Shown here: piece by piece, positions 55,643 to 64,000 of the stretch
Position numbering within the stretch: position 1 is the stretch's first letter
Layout: the number at the start of each line of letters is the position of its first letter
Notes under the pieces: generated by a model
Told to the model about the DNA's origin: nothing
Database searches by the model: none
What the model saw: only the letters and a program-made list of their open reading frames with translations
Translations under genes and position numbers: made by a program
DNA from: Leptolyngbya sp. FACHB-321
GTDB lineage: Bacteria > Cyanobacteriota > Cyanobacteriia > Leptolyngbyales > Leptolyngbyaceae
Assembly (NCBI RefSeq): GCF_014695975.1
Contig: NZ_JACJPI010000064.1
Span: 248,001-312,000, forward strand
DNA: 64,000 bases
Direction of reading: 5' to 3'

Positions 55643-57064
55643 TTACGCAAGAGAGATATTGGTCGGACGATTGGCACGAATTTCAAAGCTTTTTAGATAG
55701 CCATCCAGATCGCTGGGGTCAAACGATTTGTTGTCCATAAATAACGTGCCCGGCTCAACTTTGTAATCCTCTTTAGGGCACGCAATCCCCATCTCGGCGG
55801 CAATGTCTCGATACAAATCGGTACGCCATGCCTCACGCGCAATCTTTTCTGCCTGTGGCGGGATCGCAGGGATTTGCCCCCACCGAGCCGATTGGGTCAT
55901 GAGCCAGAGGCTTTGCGATTGCCAGAGAAAGGTCGAATGATTGCCTGCAATGTTGCCTTCTGCCGCTGCTAGCTCAGACGGAATGTCAAAGAAAACAGTG
56001 GTTTCATCCGGTTTGTTGACAACGCGCGATCGCTCGTCAAAACCACCATAATCGTAATTGCCCAAAATGGCAGGGCGAGTCATCTTCGGTTTGGCACCAG
56101 TAAACGATCGCTCTGAGATTAATTCTGCTACCTCTTGCCGATTGTTCGGATCGCTGCAATACTGGCAGGCTTCAATCATGGCTTTCACCAGCGATCGATA
56201 GGTTTTCGGGTTTTCGTTGATAAAGGACTCCTGCACCGCTAAGAGGCGATCGGGATGCCCTCGCCAAATTTCTCGCCCTTGAGCAAAGGTAAAGCCAATG
56301 CCTTCGTTGCCCTTAATGGCACGGGTGTTCCAGGGTTCAGCGACCATATACGCTTGCATCGCACCAATGCGCATATTGACTAACATCTGTGGCGGTGGCA
56401 CGATGATGATGCGAAATTCTTCAAGCGGGTTGATGCCCACTGCCGCAACGATATAGCGCACAAAATACTCGTAGATCGCGGAACTCAGGACCACTGCCAT
56501 AATGCGTTCTTCCGATGGCAGGCTGTTGAAATAGCGATGAAAATCCTGCCTAAACGCATCCAGGTTGCCGTTGTAGTCCTGCCAGGGACGTATGCCTGCA
56601 TCCCACATGGCTCGGTTCATGGTGATAGCATTGCCATGCCGATGAATTGTCATCGCTGCACATATTGGGGCACTCCTGGCACCTTCTGCTCCGGTACGGG
56701 CATTCGTCACAGCGCCAGAAACCACTGGAGCGGCATCCAAACGACCAAAAACAACGCCATCACGCGACGTTGCCCAACTAGCTTCACGGTTGAGTTTGAC
56801 GTTCAAGCCATACTTGCGAAAAAAACCTTTCTTCCAGGCGATCGCAAACGGGGCACAATCATTAACAGGCACATAGCCAATGACAAGGTTAGACTTTTCT
56901 AGCGTTTCGGGCTGCACCACACGTTCGACTGCCAAAGCCTCGGGCGTAAGCGCTGACGGGCTACGATTGCTGTCGATATTTAGTGAAAAAAGTGCGGCAC
57001 CTGTCAGGGATGCTCCGGTTGCAGTAAGAAAACTGCGCCGTGACCAGCGTCTACGATGACTCAT
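55643..57064 (-). CDS. CmpA/NrtA-family solute-binding protein, twin-arginine signal
   Basis: A 473-residue periplasmic binding protein. The N-terminus SHRRRWSRRSFLTATGAS is a twin-arginine (Tat) signal followed by a hydrophobic segment. The mature part, LVIGYVPVNDCAPFAIAWKKGFFRKYGL, LDAAPVVSGAVT, MTIHRHGNAITM, PPPQMLVNMRIGAMQAYMVAEPWN and the C-terminal EDYKVEPGTLFMDNKSFDPSDLDGYLKSF, matches the nitrate/bicarbonate/cyanate binding proteins NrtA, CmpA and CynA. I cannot distinguish these substrates with confidence. No lipobox cysteine follows the Tat segment. It is the middle gene of the operon. Confidence 0.88.
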   Translation of the reverse strand: MSHRRRWSRRSFLTATGASLTGAALFSLNIDSNRSPSALTPEALAVERVVQPETLEKSNLVIGYVPVNDCAPFAIAWKKGFFRKYGLNVKLNREASWATSRDGVVFGRLDAAPVVSGAVTNARTGAEGARSAPICAAMTIHRHGNAITMNRAMWDAGIRPWQDYNGNLDAFRQDFHRYFNSLPSEERIMAVVLSSAIYEYFVRYIVAAVGINPLEEFRIIIVPPPQMLVNMRIGAMQAYMVAEPWNTRAIKGNEGIGFTFAQGREIWRGHPDRLLAVQESFINENPKTYRSLVKAMIEACQYCSDPNNRQEVAELISERSFTGAKPKMTRPAILGNYDYGGFDERSRVVNKPDETTVFFDIPSELAAAEGNIAGNHSTFLWQSQSLWLMTQSARWGQIPAIPPQAEKIAREAWRTDLYRDIAAEMGIACPKEDYKVEPGTLFMDNKSFDPSDLDGYLKSFEIRANRPTNISLA

Positions 57065-57368
57065 AATGTGTTGCTCAATGAGGAACAGCAGTCGTTAAAA
57101 CTAATAATTAGCAAAGTCGTAAAGCTAACAATTGACGAAGACGGCTAGGGAAAATGAGAAAGGAAAAGCTAACCACAAGAACCTGAGCTAGCAGCCAATT
57201 TCATATTTGACGAAGCTGTTCTCAATACCTCTACCTATAACTACGCTAGCTATCCATCAATGAAAGGTTGATGGATAGAGCAAGCTTATAGAGTTGGTTT
57301 AATAGTGTTTAATGCTAAAGATTCAGAGCCAGCGATTACCACAATCGTAATGCTAAAAAAGCAGTAGC
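57065..57368. other. 304-bp spacer inside the transporter operon, with a hairpin
   Basis: CTATCCATCAA (57250-57260) and TTGATGGATAG (57268-57278) form a perfect 11-bp stem with a 7-base loop between the permease and binding-protein genes. It may set the ratio of the two products or mark a processing site. No gene is seen. Confidence 0.7.
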
Positions 57369-58208
57369 TTATGATTGTGCGGGTCTATGGGTTACGGCTT
57401 CCTGAAGCTTGCAAAGCAGCCAATCGAGCACCAAACCTGTGAGACCAATCAACACCACCGCCATAAAGACAGCACTAAGATTTAAGCGACTCCACTCATC
57501 CCACACAAAAAAGCCAATACCAACTCCGCCCGTCAGCATTTCAACGGCTACGATGACCAACCACGCAACCCCCAAGCTGATCCGTAGTCCGGTAAAAATA
57601 TAGCTCAAGCTCGCTGGCAGAATAATCTTTATAAGCTGTCGCCAACGCGGCATTTCTAACACTTTAGAGACATCAATATAGTCCTGAGGCACGCTAGAAA
57701 CGCCCAACGCAGTATTAATTACCGTCGACCAGAGCGACGTGATGAAAATGACAAAAATTGCAGAAGGATTAGCTAGGTTGAAAATAGCTAACGCAATAGG
57801 CAACCATGCTAGCGGCGAAACGGGTTTAAGCACTTGAATCAGCGGATTGAGCGCCAGATAGGCAGGACGATACAGCCCAATTAAGAAGCCGATCGGCACA
57901 GCGACGATCGCCCCCAACACAAACCCAATTAGTACACGGCGAATGCTCGCTAACAAAAGCCAGCCGACACCTAAATTGCCAGGACCACGCCTGTAAAACG
58001 GATGGATGATGTAGTCCCAGTTTGCCGTCAGCGCTTGCCAGGGCGTTGGCATAATCTCGCTTCTAATGGTTGCAAGCAGCCACCAGAGAGCAATTACACC
58101 AGCAAAACCAGCGAGCGGCAACAGCACCGTATCGCGCCAAAAAGCTTTACGAAAACGATTAGCGGTAGCATAACTGGCATTCACCGCCAGATCTAGCAGC
58201 AATGTCAT
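57369..58208 (-). CDS. ABC transporter permease, NrtB/CmpB/CynB class
   Basis: A permease of about 279 residues with at least five helices, such as LPLAGFAGVIALWWLLATI, VGWLLLASIRRVLIGFVLG and LGVAWLVIVAVEMLTGGVGIG. The cytoplasmic EAA loop is VLEMPRWRQLIKIILPASL, contacting the ATPase. The family is NrtB/SsuC/TauC. A GTG at 58217 is an alternative start to the ATG at 58208. It is the first gene of the operon, an unusual place, since binding proteins generally come first. Confidence 0.9.
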   Translation of the reverse strand: MTLLLDLAVNASYATANRFRKAFWRDTVLLPLAGFAGVIALWWLLATIRSEIMPTPWQALTANWDYIIHPFYRRGPGNLGVGWLLLASIRRVLIGFVLGAIVAVPIGFLIGLYRPAYLALNPLIQVLKPVSPLAWLPIALAIFNLANPSAIFVIFITSLWSTVINTALGVSSVPQDYIDVSKVLEMPRWRQLIKIILPASLSYIFTGLRISLGVAWLVIVAVEMLTGGVGIGFFVWDEWSRLNLSAVFMAVVLIGLTGLVLDWLLCKLQEAVTHRPAQS

Positions 58209-58696
58209 GGATCGCACCTCATTTCATCAGAACGTTGGCTGTTTCTGAATATCCAGTCAAGAAGTCTGATGAAACCGACACTGCATGACAACAGGCATCT
58301 CAAAGCCTATCGCTATGGAGCAATCATCAATCAGTCTTCTCTCAATGCCTACGAGGTTAGCTGTCGGGCTAGGGTTGAGAGATACCCTTCATCAAAGCCT
58401 TTACCATACAGATAAAGTGCCCTTGAAAATGCGCCCCATACTCTTGGGTCTTGGTTCCCCCGCTCTTCACTCTGTCTTAAGCGCTATAGACTTAAACTGC
58501 AGAGTGCAAATTAGGCTGACTATTCAGTTAAACAGAAACTAACATTAAAAGCTTCAGTTTTCAACACTCCTCTTCAAAAAATCCTTGAGGTAATGCTTTG
58601 AAGTCCGTTAATGTTTCAACGTTTTACATCTCATTGTTTTTCTTAAAGTTAGTAGCATTTTAGTAGGCGATCGTCTGCCTGTTACACTCTCCCCTC
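58209..58696. other. Divergent spacer, no supported gene
   Basis: About 490 bp between the transporter operon and ycf46. I searched for the NtcA pattern GTA-N8-TAC and did not find it. An 85-codon frame at 58285-58542 has no coding character and is discounted. It must hold both promoters. Confidence 0.4.
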
Positions 58697-60322
58697 ATGC
58701 TTGATCGTCCCCTGTCTACTGCCAAGCCGACTGCTACCCCCTTCATCCCGCATTACGACTTGATCAAGGAACTCGACTTGATGCTGCGGGCACACTATCC
58801 GTTGCTTTACATCGTGGCGGTTGAAGAAGAACCTGTTGAGGCAGTCTTACGGCAAGTTGCAGCCCAAGCGCAGCCAATTCGTAGCGTGCTCCTGTGGGAC
58901 ATTGTGCGTGGTTGGAATGATAACAGCACGGCAAAAGGCAGTGTGATGGCAGCGCTCGATCGCATCAGCAAAGCGCCAGCCGATGAAGACACTATCTTTG
59001 TTCTCTGCGACCTCCATCCACTGTTGAGAAACGCAGCCAGCGACAAAAATGCGCCGATTGTGCGCGAAATCAAGAATCTTGCGAAAGACTTGAAGCGCAC
59101 CCGCAAGACCCTGGTATTGATCAGCCATACGCTGGAACTGCCGATCGAGCTAGCTGAGGCAGTCACCGTCATTGATTTTCCGCTGCCGAATCCGCAGGAG
59201 ATTGATCATTTGATTGCCCAGTTAGTGGCACCAGAAGCGCTGAAAGTGAAAGGATTGGCGCGAGAACAACTGGTGAAAGCGTGTCAGGGCTTGAGTGAAA
59301 CACGGATTCAGCGCGTTTTGGCAAAGGCACTGGCGGCAAGGCAGCAGGTCAGTGAAGCCGATATTGCGGGCGTGCTAGAGGCAAAGCAACAGGCTATTCG
59401 GCAAACGGGCATTCTGGAATTTCTCACCGTGCGGGATTCGCTCAAAAGCGTGGGCGGGTTAGAGAACCTGAAGCAATGGGTACGGATGCGGCAGGATGTG
59501 TTTACCGAAGAGGCACGGCGCTACGGCATTCGCAATCCTAAAGGCGTGCTGCTGGTGGGCATTCAGGGCACGGGCAAATCGCTCTCAGCCAAGACGATCG
59601 CCCATGAATGGCGGCTCCCCTTACTGCGGCTTGATACAGGACGGTTGTTTGGCGGCATTGTTGGTGAAAGTGAAAGCCGTGTGCGCCAGATGATTCAACT
59701 TTCTGAGGCGATCGCGCCCTGTGTGCTGTGGATTGACGAAATCGACAAAGCCTTTGGCAATATTAACAGCGGCTCAGATGGCGATTCGGGCACTAGCCGT
59801 CGCGTGTTTGGCAGCCTTATTACCTGGATGCAAGAAAAGACTAGCCCCGTCTTCATCGTTGCCACCGCTAATAATGTGCAAATTCTGCCTGCTGAACTGC
59901 TGCGAAAAGGGCGCTTCGACGAAATTTTCTTCCTGAACCTTCCCACCGAACCAGAACGGCAGGATATCTTTAAAGTGCACTTACAACGCTTGCGCCCCAC
60001 TCGCTTACGAGAGTTTGACGTGGGATTGCTGGCACGGCAGGCAAAGAACTTCAGCGGTGCCGAAATTGAGCAGGTGATTATCGAAGCCATGCATCAAGCC
60101 TTTGGGCGCGGCAGCAGCGGACAACGGCAAGACTTCACTACAGAAGATATCGTACGATCGATCGAAGAAACCGTTCCCCTCGCCGCGATCGCCCGTGACC
60201 AGATTGATCGCCTTAAACAATGGGCAGCCGAAGCAGGCGCACGCACCGCTTCACAAGACGTTCAGCTTGTTGAGGAACTGAAACGTCTCACCATTCAGCG
60301 AGGGATGAGGGATGAAGTATGA
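58697..60322 (+). CDS. ycf46: Ycf46-type AAA ATPase
   Basis: A 541-residue cytoplasmic protein. The N-terminal 240 residues (LIKELDLMLRAHYPLLYIVAVEEEP ...) are special to the Ycf46 family. The AAA module has Walker A GIQGTGKSLSAKTIA near 289, Walker B CVLWIDEIDKA near 341, and sensor motifs VATANNV and LRKGRFDEIF. Homologues are encoded in red-algal plastids; in Synechocystis a homologue has been linked to inorganic carbon use, as I recall. It is followed by ycf35, the usual cyanobacterial neighbour. The last codons overlap a small heptamer-like repeat. Confidence 0.95.
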   Translation: MLDRPLSTAKPTATPFIPHYDLIKELDLMLRAHYPLLYIVAVEEEPVEAVLRQVAAQAQPIRSVLLWDIVRGWNDNSTAKGSVMAALDRISKAPADEDTIFVLCDLHPLLRNAASDKNAPIVREIKNLAKDLKRTRKTLVLISHTLELPIELAEAVTVIDFPLPNPQEIDHLIAQLVAPEALKVKGLAREQLVKACQGLSETRIQRVLAKALAARQQVSEADIAGVLEAKQQAIRQTGILEFLTVRDSLKSVGGLENLKQWVRMRQDVFTEEARRYGIRNPKGVLLVGIQGTGKSLSAKTIAHEWRLPLLRLDTGRLFGGIVGESESRVRQMIQLSEAIAPCVLWIDEIDKAFGNINSGSDGDSGTSRRVFGSLITWMQEKTSPVFIVATANNVQILPAELLRKGRFDEIFFLNLPTEPERQDIFKVHLQRLRPTRLREFDVGLLARQAKNFSGAEIEQVIIEAMHQAFGRGSSGQRQDFTTEDIVRSIEETVPLAAIARDQIDRLKQWAAEAGARTASQDVQLVEELKRLTIQRGMRDEV

Positions 60323-60429
60323 GGGATGAAGTATGAATGATAAGTTTTGAGTTTGGAACGGACCTCTGCCTTTTGTGCCTCCCTACCCCTTCTGCCTTCT
60401 GCCTTTGCCCTTTAGCCTTTCCCCTTCCC
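60309..60429 (+). repeat. Heptamer-type repeats between ycf46 and ycf35
   Basis: GGATGAG/GGATGAA-type units reach into the end of ycf46 and a pyrimidine-rich CCTTCTG/CCTTTGC series runs to the ycf35 start. The ycf35 ribosome binding site is therefore weak or absent. Confidence 0.75.
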
Positions 60430-60837
60430 ATGTCCCACTTCACTGCGATCAAGACTCAAATCAAAGATGCTGCTGCGCTGGTAAAAGCGCTTGCAGATGT
60501 TGGCTTTAAGCAGGTTGAGGTGCATGAGACTGCCCAACATCTCTATGGCTTTCAGGGCGACGTTCGCGCTCAGACCGCAGAAATTATTATTCGACGTAAG
60601 TATGTGGGCAATGCTAGTAATGATATTGGCTTTCAGCAGCAGGCAGATGGGACATTTGAGGCGATTGTGTCGGAGTACGATCGTCGTAAGTACTCCCAAT
60701 TGTGGCTAAACCAGGTAACGCAGCGCTACGGCTATTATGCGCTTATGGCAACCGCACCCGCGCAAGGGTTTACGGTAGAAGAAGAGGAAGTTCTAGCAGA
60801 TGGCACGATCCGCGTCGTCGTTGGCAGGTGGACATGA
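60430..60837 (+). CDS. ycf35: Ycf35 (DUF1257) protein
   Basis: A 135-residue soluble protein beginning MSHFTAIKTQIKDAAALVKAL, continuing GFKQVEVHETAQHLYGFQGD, ADIIIRRKYVG-like sequence (here AEIIIRRKYVGNASNDIGF) and ending TVEEEEVLADGTIRVVVGRW. These segments define DUF1257/Ycf35, a plastid and cyanobacterial family without known function. The frame is open to 60337 upstream but that part is repeat-derived, so the ATG at 60430 is chosen. The usual DUF2997 protein does not follow here. Confidence 0.93.
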   Translation: MSHFTAIKTQIKDAAALVKALADVGFKQVEVHETAQHLYGFQGDVRAQTAEIIIRRKYVGNASNDIGFQQQADGTFEAIVSEYDRRKYSQLWLNQVTQRYGYYALMATAPAQGFTVEEEEVLADGTIRVVVGRWT

Positions 60838-60898
60838 AACGATCGTGCATCAGGCATTCCCTATGGAAGCAATGGCGATGTTGTTTAAGCCACAAGCC

Positions 60899-62161
60899 TT
60901 AGAAGAAATCCCAACAGAAGGGAGGTGTGCTTGCCCAGGCATTATCGAGGTTTGTTAGCAACGCCTGATCGCCCTCCACTTCCAGTTCTCCTGTCCACAG
61001 CAAATCGCGCGAGCGACGAAAGCCAGCAAACAGTTCGGTCAAATGCTCGATCGACGTTTTGATGACCGTTGAAGCAGGTTGAACTGTTGGGTGCATCTTC
61101 CCATCCGCAAAGTCGGCAGTGATGCTGCGATCGCCCAGAATGGGATCGGTCAACTGAAAGGTTAGCGTGAAGGGCAGCTGTGCCGTGATTGGGCGAAGAC
61201 GAAATGCTGCCTCCAGATCAACCAAACGCCACATAAAGCCAGCATTAATGGTGCCCAGATGATGCGTCCAGCCAAACTCGGAAGGGATGGCAGCAAGAGC
61301 CGGATCACGCCGTTGTTCGCTCAATAGATGGGGAAATAGATCATCAGCAGACGTGTTCCAGACGATCGTCGAAACTTGATCCCGCAGCGAGGCTAGAAAG
61401 CCTAGAATGCCTCGGTAAGCGGCAGGCGTTGGGGCAACCCATTCCTGCACGATCGCCGCAAGTACATTCTGTGGTGGCTCCAGTCGGGCAAATTGCACAA
61501 TGACATAGCCTAGCGGCTCCCCTGCTTCCGCATAGCAGTACACTTCACGTCCGGTTATGGGTTTCACGCGAGCCTGCCACTGCCAATCCCACCGCTTGAG
61601 CCAACCGTTACGGTGCAGAGCTTCTCTCTGATAGATTGCTTGCAGCATCGGCTCATGCTGAAACGGGTCATAAGGGACGATGTACGATCGCTCCATATAA
61701 TTTGGCAAATGACGCGCAGCCACCCGATACTGGTGCGATCGTCCCACCCATGCCCAGCCCATTTTGCGGTAAAAGCCATGCTGAAAGGGATACAGCATCA
61801 TCAGAGGTAACTGTTGCGCCTGCGCCTCTGCCAGCGAGTGTTCTAGCAACACCTGGGCTAGCTTTTGCCCTCGAAAGTGAGGCGCAACCGCCACGGCTGC
61901 AATGCCCATTGCAGGCAACACCTGCCCCTCAAAGCAAACTCCCAGGCGTAACTGAGCGTAGCTACCAACCGCCAACCCAGTCATGCCCTGTATCGCTACA
62001 AAGAGCGATCGATCAGGCAATGCCAACCCCTGCCCATACCACTCGCGCTCGATGTCAGCGTTAGTACTTAACGGCGCAAACGCCAGGCGATCGAGATTTA
62101 CAATCTGCGGTAGGTCGCTATCCTCAGCAGCGCGAAGGATAATTCCAGGTAGTTGGGTCAT
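60899..62161 (-). CDS. Eis-like GNAT acetyltransferase with SCP2 domain
   Basis: A 420-residue protein of three parts, as in Eis: an N-terminal GNAT domain (IILRAAEDSDLPQIVNLDRLAF, MGIAAVAVAPHFRGQKLAQVLLEHSL, YPFQHGFYRKMGWAWVG), a second degenerate GNAT region, and a C-terminal sterol-carrier-like domain (FRLRPITAQLPFTLTF ... DLLWTGELEVEG). The chain ends in FF; in Mycobacterium Eis the C-terminal Phe carboxylate is the catalytic base, which is consistent. Eis acetylates aminoglycosides and lysines in proteins; substrate here unknown. It is convergent with ycf35. Confidence 0.88.
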   Translation of the reverse strand: MTQLPGIILRAAEDSDLPQIVNLDRLAFAPLSTNADIEREWYGQGLALPDRSLFVAIQGMTGLAVGSYAQLRLGVCFEGQVLPAMGIAAVAVAPHFRGQKLAQVLLEHSLAEAQAQQLPLMMLYPFQHGFYRKMGWAWVGRSHQYRVAARHLPNYMERSYIVPYDPFQHEPMLQAIYQREALHRNGWLKRWDWQWQARVKPITGREVYCYAEAGEPLGYVIVQFARLEPPQNVLAAIVQEWVAPTPAAYRGILGFLASLRDQVSTIVWNTSADDLFPHLLSEQRRDPALAAIPSEFGWTHHLGTINAGFMWRLVDLEAAFRLRPITAQLPFTLTFQLTDPILGDRSITADFADGKMHPTVQPASTVIKTSIEHLTELFAGFRRSRDLLWTGELEVEGDQALLTNLDNAWASTPPFCWDFF

Positions 62162-62447
62162 GCGTTTCAGCCATTGTGGGTCACTCCGCTCTACAGAATA
62201 GGCAGAGAGACAGCAATTTAATGGTAAGTCACAGCTTGTCGGTAAGTGAAGGTGTAGGAGGGTGAAGGGGTGAAGGAGTGAAAGGGTAGAAGGGTGCAGC
62301 GCGTGAAAGCAACTGAATAATTCAGCAAGCGATTGCTTGTTATACGATCAAGTCCTGGTAGCGAGAGCAGTTGGGATGTTGCAAGTTGAATGAGTGCGAG
62401 GAGATGGGCACGGTCACAACGTCAAGCGTGTTGAGAAGGGAAACGAT

Positions 62448-62909
62448 GTGAAGATACGGTTGTTTGAAAAGCGGGATGCTGAAACAGTCGCACGGTTATT
62501 TCATGAAACAGTGCGCGAAATCAACAGCCGCGATTACTCAAGCAAGCAAGTGAAAGCTTGGGCACCTGACGATCTTCATTTCAGAGATTGGGAAACGCGA
62601 TGCTCAAGCCGATTCACCTTTGTGGCTGATGATGAAGGTGTTATTGCTGGCTTTGGTGAGCTAGAGCCTGACGGTCATATCGACTGCTTCTACAGCCACA
62701 AAGATTATCAACGCTGTGGTGTGGGTAGCCAAATTTATCAAGCAATTGAAGCTAAGGCGATCGCCCTGGGTCTGAAGCGTCTCACGGTTGAAGCAAGCAT
62801 TACGGCAAAACCCTTTTTTCAACGCATGGGGTTTGCGATCGTCAACGAGCAAGAAGTCATTTGTCGCGGTGAACGTTTCATCAATTACGTGATGGAAAAG
62901 TGGTTGTAA
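62448..62909 (+). CDS. GNAT-family N-acetyltransferase
   Basis: A 153-residue acetyltransferase. The GTG at 62448 preceded by GAGAAGGG gives MKIRLFEKRDAETVARLFHE as a natural domain start; the frame is open to 62394. The acetyl-CoA motif is YQRCGVGSQIYQAIEAKA near residue 94, and EASITAKPFFQRMGFAIV is the C-terminal motif. The sequence resembles the YafP/ElaA-like putative acetyltransferases. Substrate unknown. It is unrelated in subfamily to the GNAT protein at 2354-2845. Confidence 0.87.
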   Translation: MKIRLFEKRDAETVARLFHETVREINSRDYSSKQVKAWAPDDLHFRDWETRCSSRFTFVADDEGVIAGFGELEPDGHIDCFYSHKDYQRCGVGSQIYQAIEAKAIALGLKRLTVEASITAKPFFQRMGFAIVNEQEVICRGERFINYVMEKWL

Positions 62910-63073
62910 AGCGCAGTCTAATAACCTGCTTGGCTTGTATTGACTCCGCTTGGCGCAGATACAAAGGGTCTTGCAGCCGCTTAACCAGAATGTTTCCGCT
63001 GGCACGTCTAGTCAGAAGGCGCAAAACCCACCTAAGCTGAGAGTGCTTTAGCTCCCTGTTACTTTTCAACTTC

Positions 63074-63286
63074 ATGGCAGATCAAATTACGCTACAGGTC
63101 AATGGTGAACTGCGTACCTGCGACTCCAAAACCTCCTTACCCAACTTTTTGGCTCAACTTGGCTTAAATCCACGCCTAGTTGCAGTGGAATACAACGGCG
63201 AAATTTTGCACCGTCAGTTTTGGGAGCAAACCGAAATGCAAACGGACGATCGCCTGGAGATTGTCACTATTGTTGGCGGCGGCTAG
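63074..63286 (+). CDS. thiS: Thiamine biosynthesis sulfur carrier protein ThiS
   Basis: ThiS is a ubiquitin-like protein whose C-terminal Gly becomes a thiocarboxylate that gives sulfur to the thiazole ring. The 70-residue protein has the fold QITLQVNGELRTC, LPNFLAQLGLNPRLVAVEYNGEIL and DRLEIVTIVGGG at the C-terminus. One extra Gly beyond the usual GG terminus is present. ATG at 63074. A TPP riboswitch consensus is not visible upstream. No other thi gene lies in the window. Confidence 0.93.
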   Translation: MADQITLQVNGELRTCDSKTSLPNFLAQLGLNPRLVAVEYNGEILHRQFWEQTEMQTDDRLEIVTIVGGG

Positions 63287-63287
63287 A

Positions 63288-63324
63288 GGGAGGCAGAAGG
63301 CAGAAGGCAAAGGGCAGAGGGCGT
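63288..63324 (+). repeat. Heptamer repeat after thiS
   Basis: GGCAGAA / GGCAAAG / GGCAGAG units, 7-bp period, starting at the thiS stop codon. Confidence 0.85.
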
Positions 63325-63398
63325 TAATACATCGATCGCTGCCCTACGGTGCGGCTATCGGCTTAAGCTAGAAGCAGAGGCAAGCCAATGAGGTACAG

Positions 63399-64000
63399 AT
63401 GGAAATCGGTGTTCCCAAAGAGACGAAGGATCAGGAATATCGAGTGGGGCTAAGTCCCAATAGTGTCCGAAGCCTGAGCGATCGAGGTCATACGGTCTTT
63501 GTCGAGCGCGGTGCTGGTGAGGGATCGGGCTTTGCAGATGCTGACTATCTCCAGGCGGGTGCTCAGATCGTGCTGGATGCAAAAGATGCCTGGGATCGCG
63601 CACTGGTGGTGAAGGTGAAAGAACCCTTACCAGGCGAGTACCCGTATCTCCGGGAGGGGCAAATGCTCTTTACCTACCTTCATCTGGCAGCCAATCGCGC
63701 CCTCACTCAAGCATTGCTAGATTCTGGAACAACGGCAATCGCCTACGAAACGGTTGAACTGCCGGATAAGCGTCTGCCGCTTCTTGCTCCTATGAGCATT
63801 ATTGCTGGACGGCTTGCCATCCAGTTTGGCGCACGGTTTCTAGAGCGTCAGCAAGGGGGACGTGGCGTGCTGCTGAGTGGTGTCCCTGGAGTAAAGCCTG
63901 GTCAAGTTGTGATTTTGGGCGGTGGCGTTGTGGGTACAGAAGCAGCCCGCATTGCTGTTGGCATGGGTGCCCAGGTGCAGATTTTGGATGTTAATGTCGA
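63399..64000 (+). CDS. ald: Alanine dehydrogenase (3' end outside window)
   Basis: Ald interconverts alanine and pyruvate plus ammonium with NAD. The 200 visible codons read MEIGVPKETKDQEYRVGLSP, VVKVKEPLPGEYPYLREGQ with the catalytic lysine, FTYLHLAANRAL with the catalytic histidine, and the NAD-binding VILGGGVVGTEAARIAVGMG near residue 174. The ATG at 63399 is the canonical start. The gene runs off the window edge. Confidence 0.96.
   Translation, partial: MEIGVPKETKDQEYRVGLSPNSVRSLSDRGHTVFVERGAGEGSGFADADYLQAGAQIVLDAKDAWDRALVVKVKEPLPGEYPYLREGQMLFTYLHLAANRALTQALLDSGTTAIAYETVELPDKRLPLLAPMSIIAGRLAIQFGARFLERQQGGRGVLLSGVPGVKPGQVVILGGGVVGTEAARIAVGMGAQVQILDVNV

Noticed and set aside
58285-58542. 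85-codon frame upstream of ycf46
   Set aside because: No ribosome site, no domain, composition of a spacer; it covers the promoter region of a divergent operon.
58209-58696. NtcA box for the transporter operon
   Set aside because: No GTA-N8-TAC match was found by eye on either strand.
62910-63073. TPP riboswitch before thiS
   Set aside because: A CTGAGA string occurs at 63038, but the remaining conserved core (ACCTGATC and partner helices) is absent.

Overview
The window is chromosomal DNA from a cyanobacterium. Direct evidence is a psbA gene for photosystem II D1, a Psb27 assembly factor, the two algal/cyanobacterial conserved proteins Ycf46 and Ycf35, several families known only from cyanobacteria (DUF2605, DUF2973, DUF3082, DUF3110), and the very frequent octamer GCGATCGC (HIP1) and its core GCGATCG in genes and spacers alike. 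Heptamer-based repeats in many spacers suggest a filamentous or Leptolyngbya-like lineage, but the species cannot be named from this sequence.

Region 1 (1-11.1 kb): the end of a TonB-C-like protein, a sugar/heptose kinase, small unknown proteins, a GNAT acetyltransferase, psbA with a strong terminator, an AT-rich unknown gene on the minus strand, aroC, a truncated lipoprotein, and two tandem paralogous sensor histidine kinases without a response regulator. Region 2 (11.1-24.3 kb): an MBOAT O-acyltransferase, tRNA-Tyr(GTA) and tRNA-Thr(GGT), small exported proteins, an L,D-transpeptidase, purB, a dynamin-like GTPase sharing a 51-bp palindrome with purB, the DUF2973/DUF2605 pair, thrS, a GerMN lipoprotein, a 3-methyladenine glycosylase and a 40-residue membrane protein that may be NdhP. 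Region 3 (24.3-37.5 kb): a beta-CASP metallo-hydrolase containing an in-frame repeat insertion, a branched-chain amino-acid type binding protein, a beta-barrel protein, csaB, the run purM-rsmA-ispE-DUF3082, an AT-rich GT61 glycosyltransferase, murQ and DUF3110. Region 4 (37.5-49.2 kb): ATP synthase beta and epsilon, dxr, a hotdog thioesterase, a tandem universal stress protein, a SRPBCC protein, the complete pstSCAB phosphate transporter and psb27. Region 5 (49.2-64 kb): an adenosine-deaminase-like protein, purA-rplY, a decayed DUF4351/Rpn-type gene, trpB, a nitrate/bicarbonate/cyanate-class ABC transporter, ycf46-ycf35, an Eis-like acetyltransferase, a second GNAT, thiS and the start of alanine dehydrogenase.

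Most of the window is core metabolism and photosynthesis: purines (purB, purM, purA), MEP isoprenoid synthesis (ispE, dxr), aromatic amino acids (aroC, trpB), ATP synthesis, phosphate uptake and cell-wall turnover. I see no prophage, CRISPR array, intact insertion sequence or rRNA operon. No clear new multigene system stands out. The best leads are single loci: an orphan AT-rich gene (4922-5722), a repeat that has entered a coding sequence (about 25793-25905), a long palindrome containing a stop codon (17556-17606), a Psb27 without the usual lipidated cysteine, and a gene remnant whose decay can be read step by step (52758-53142).
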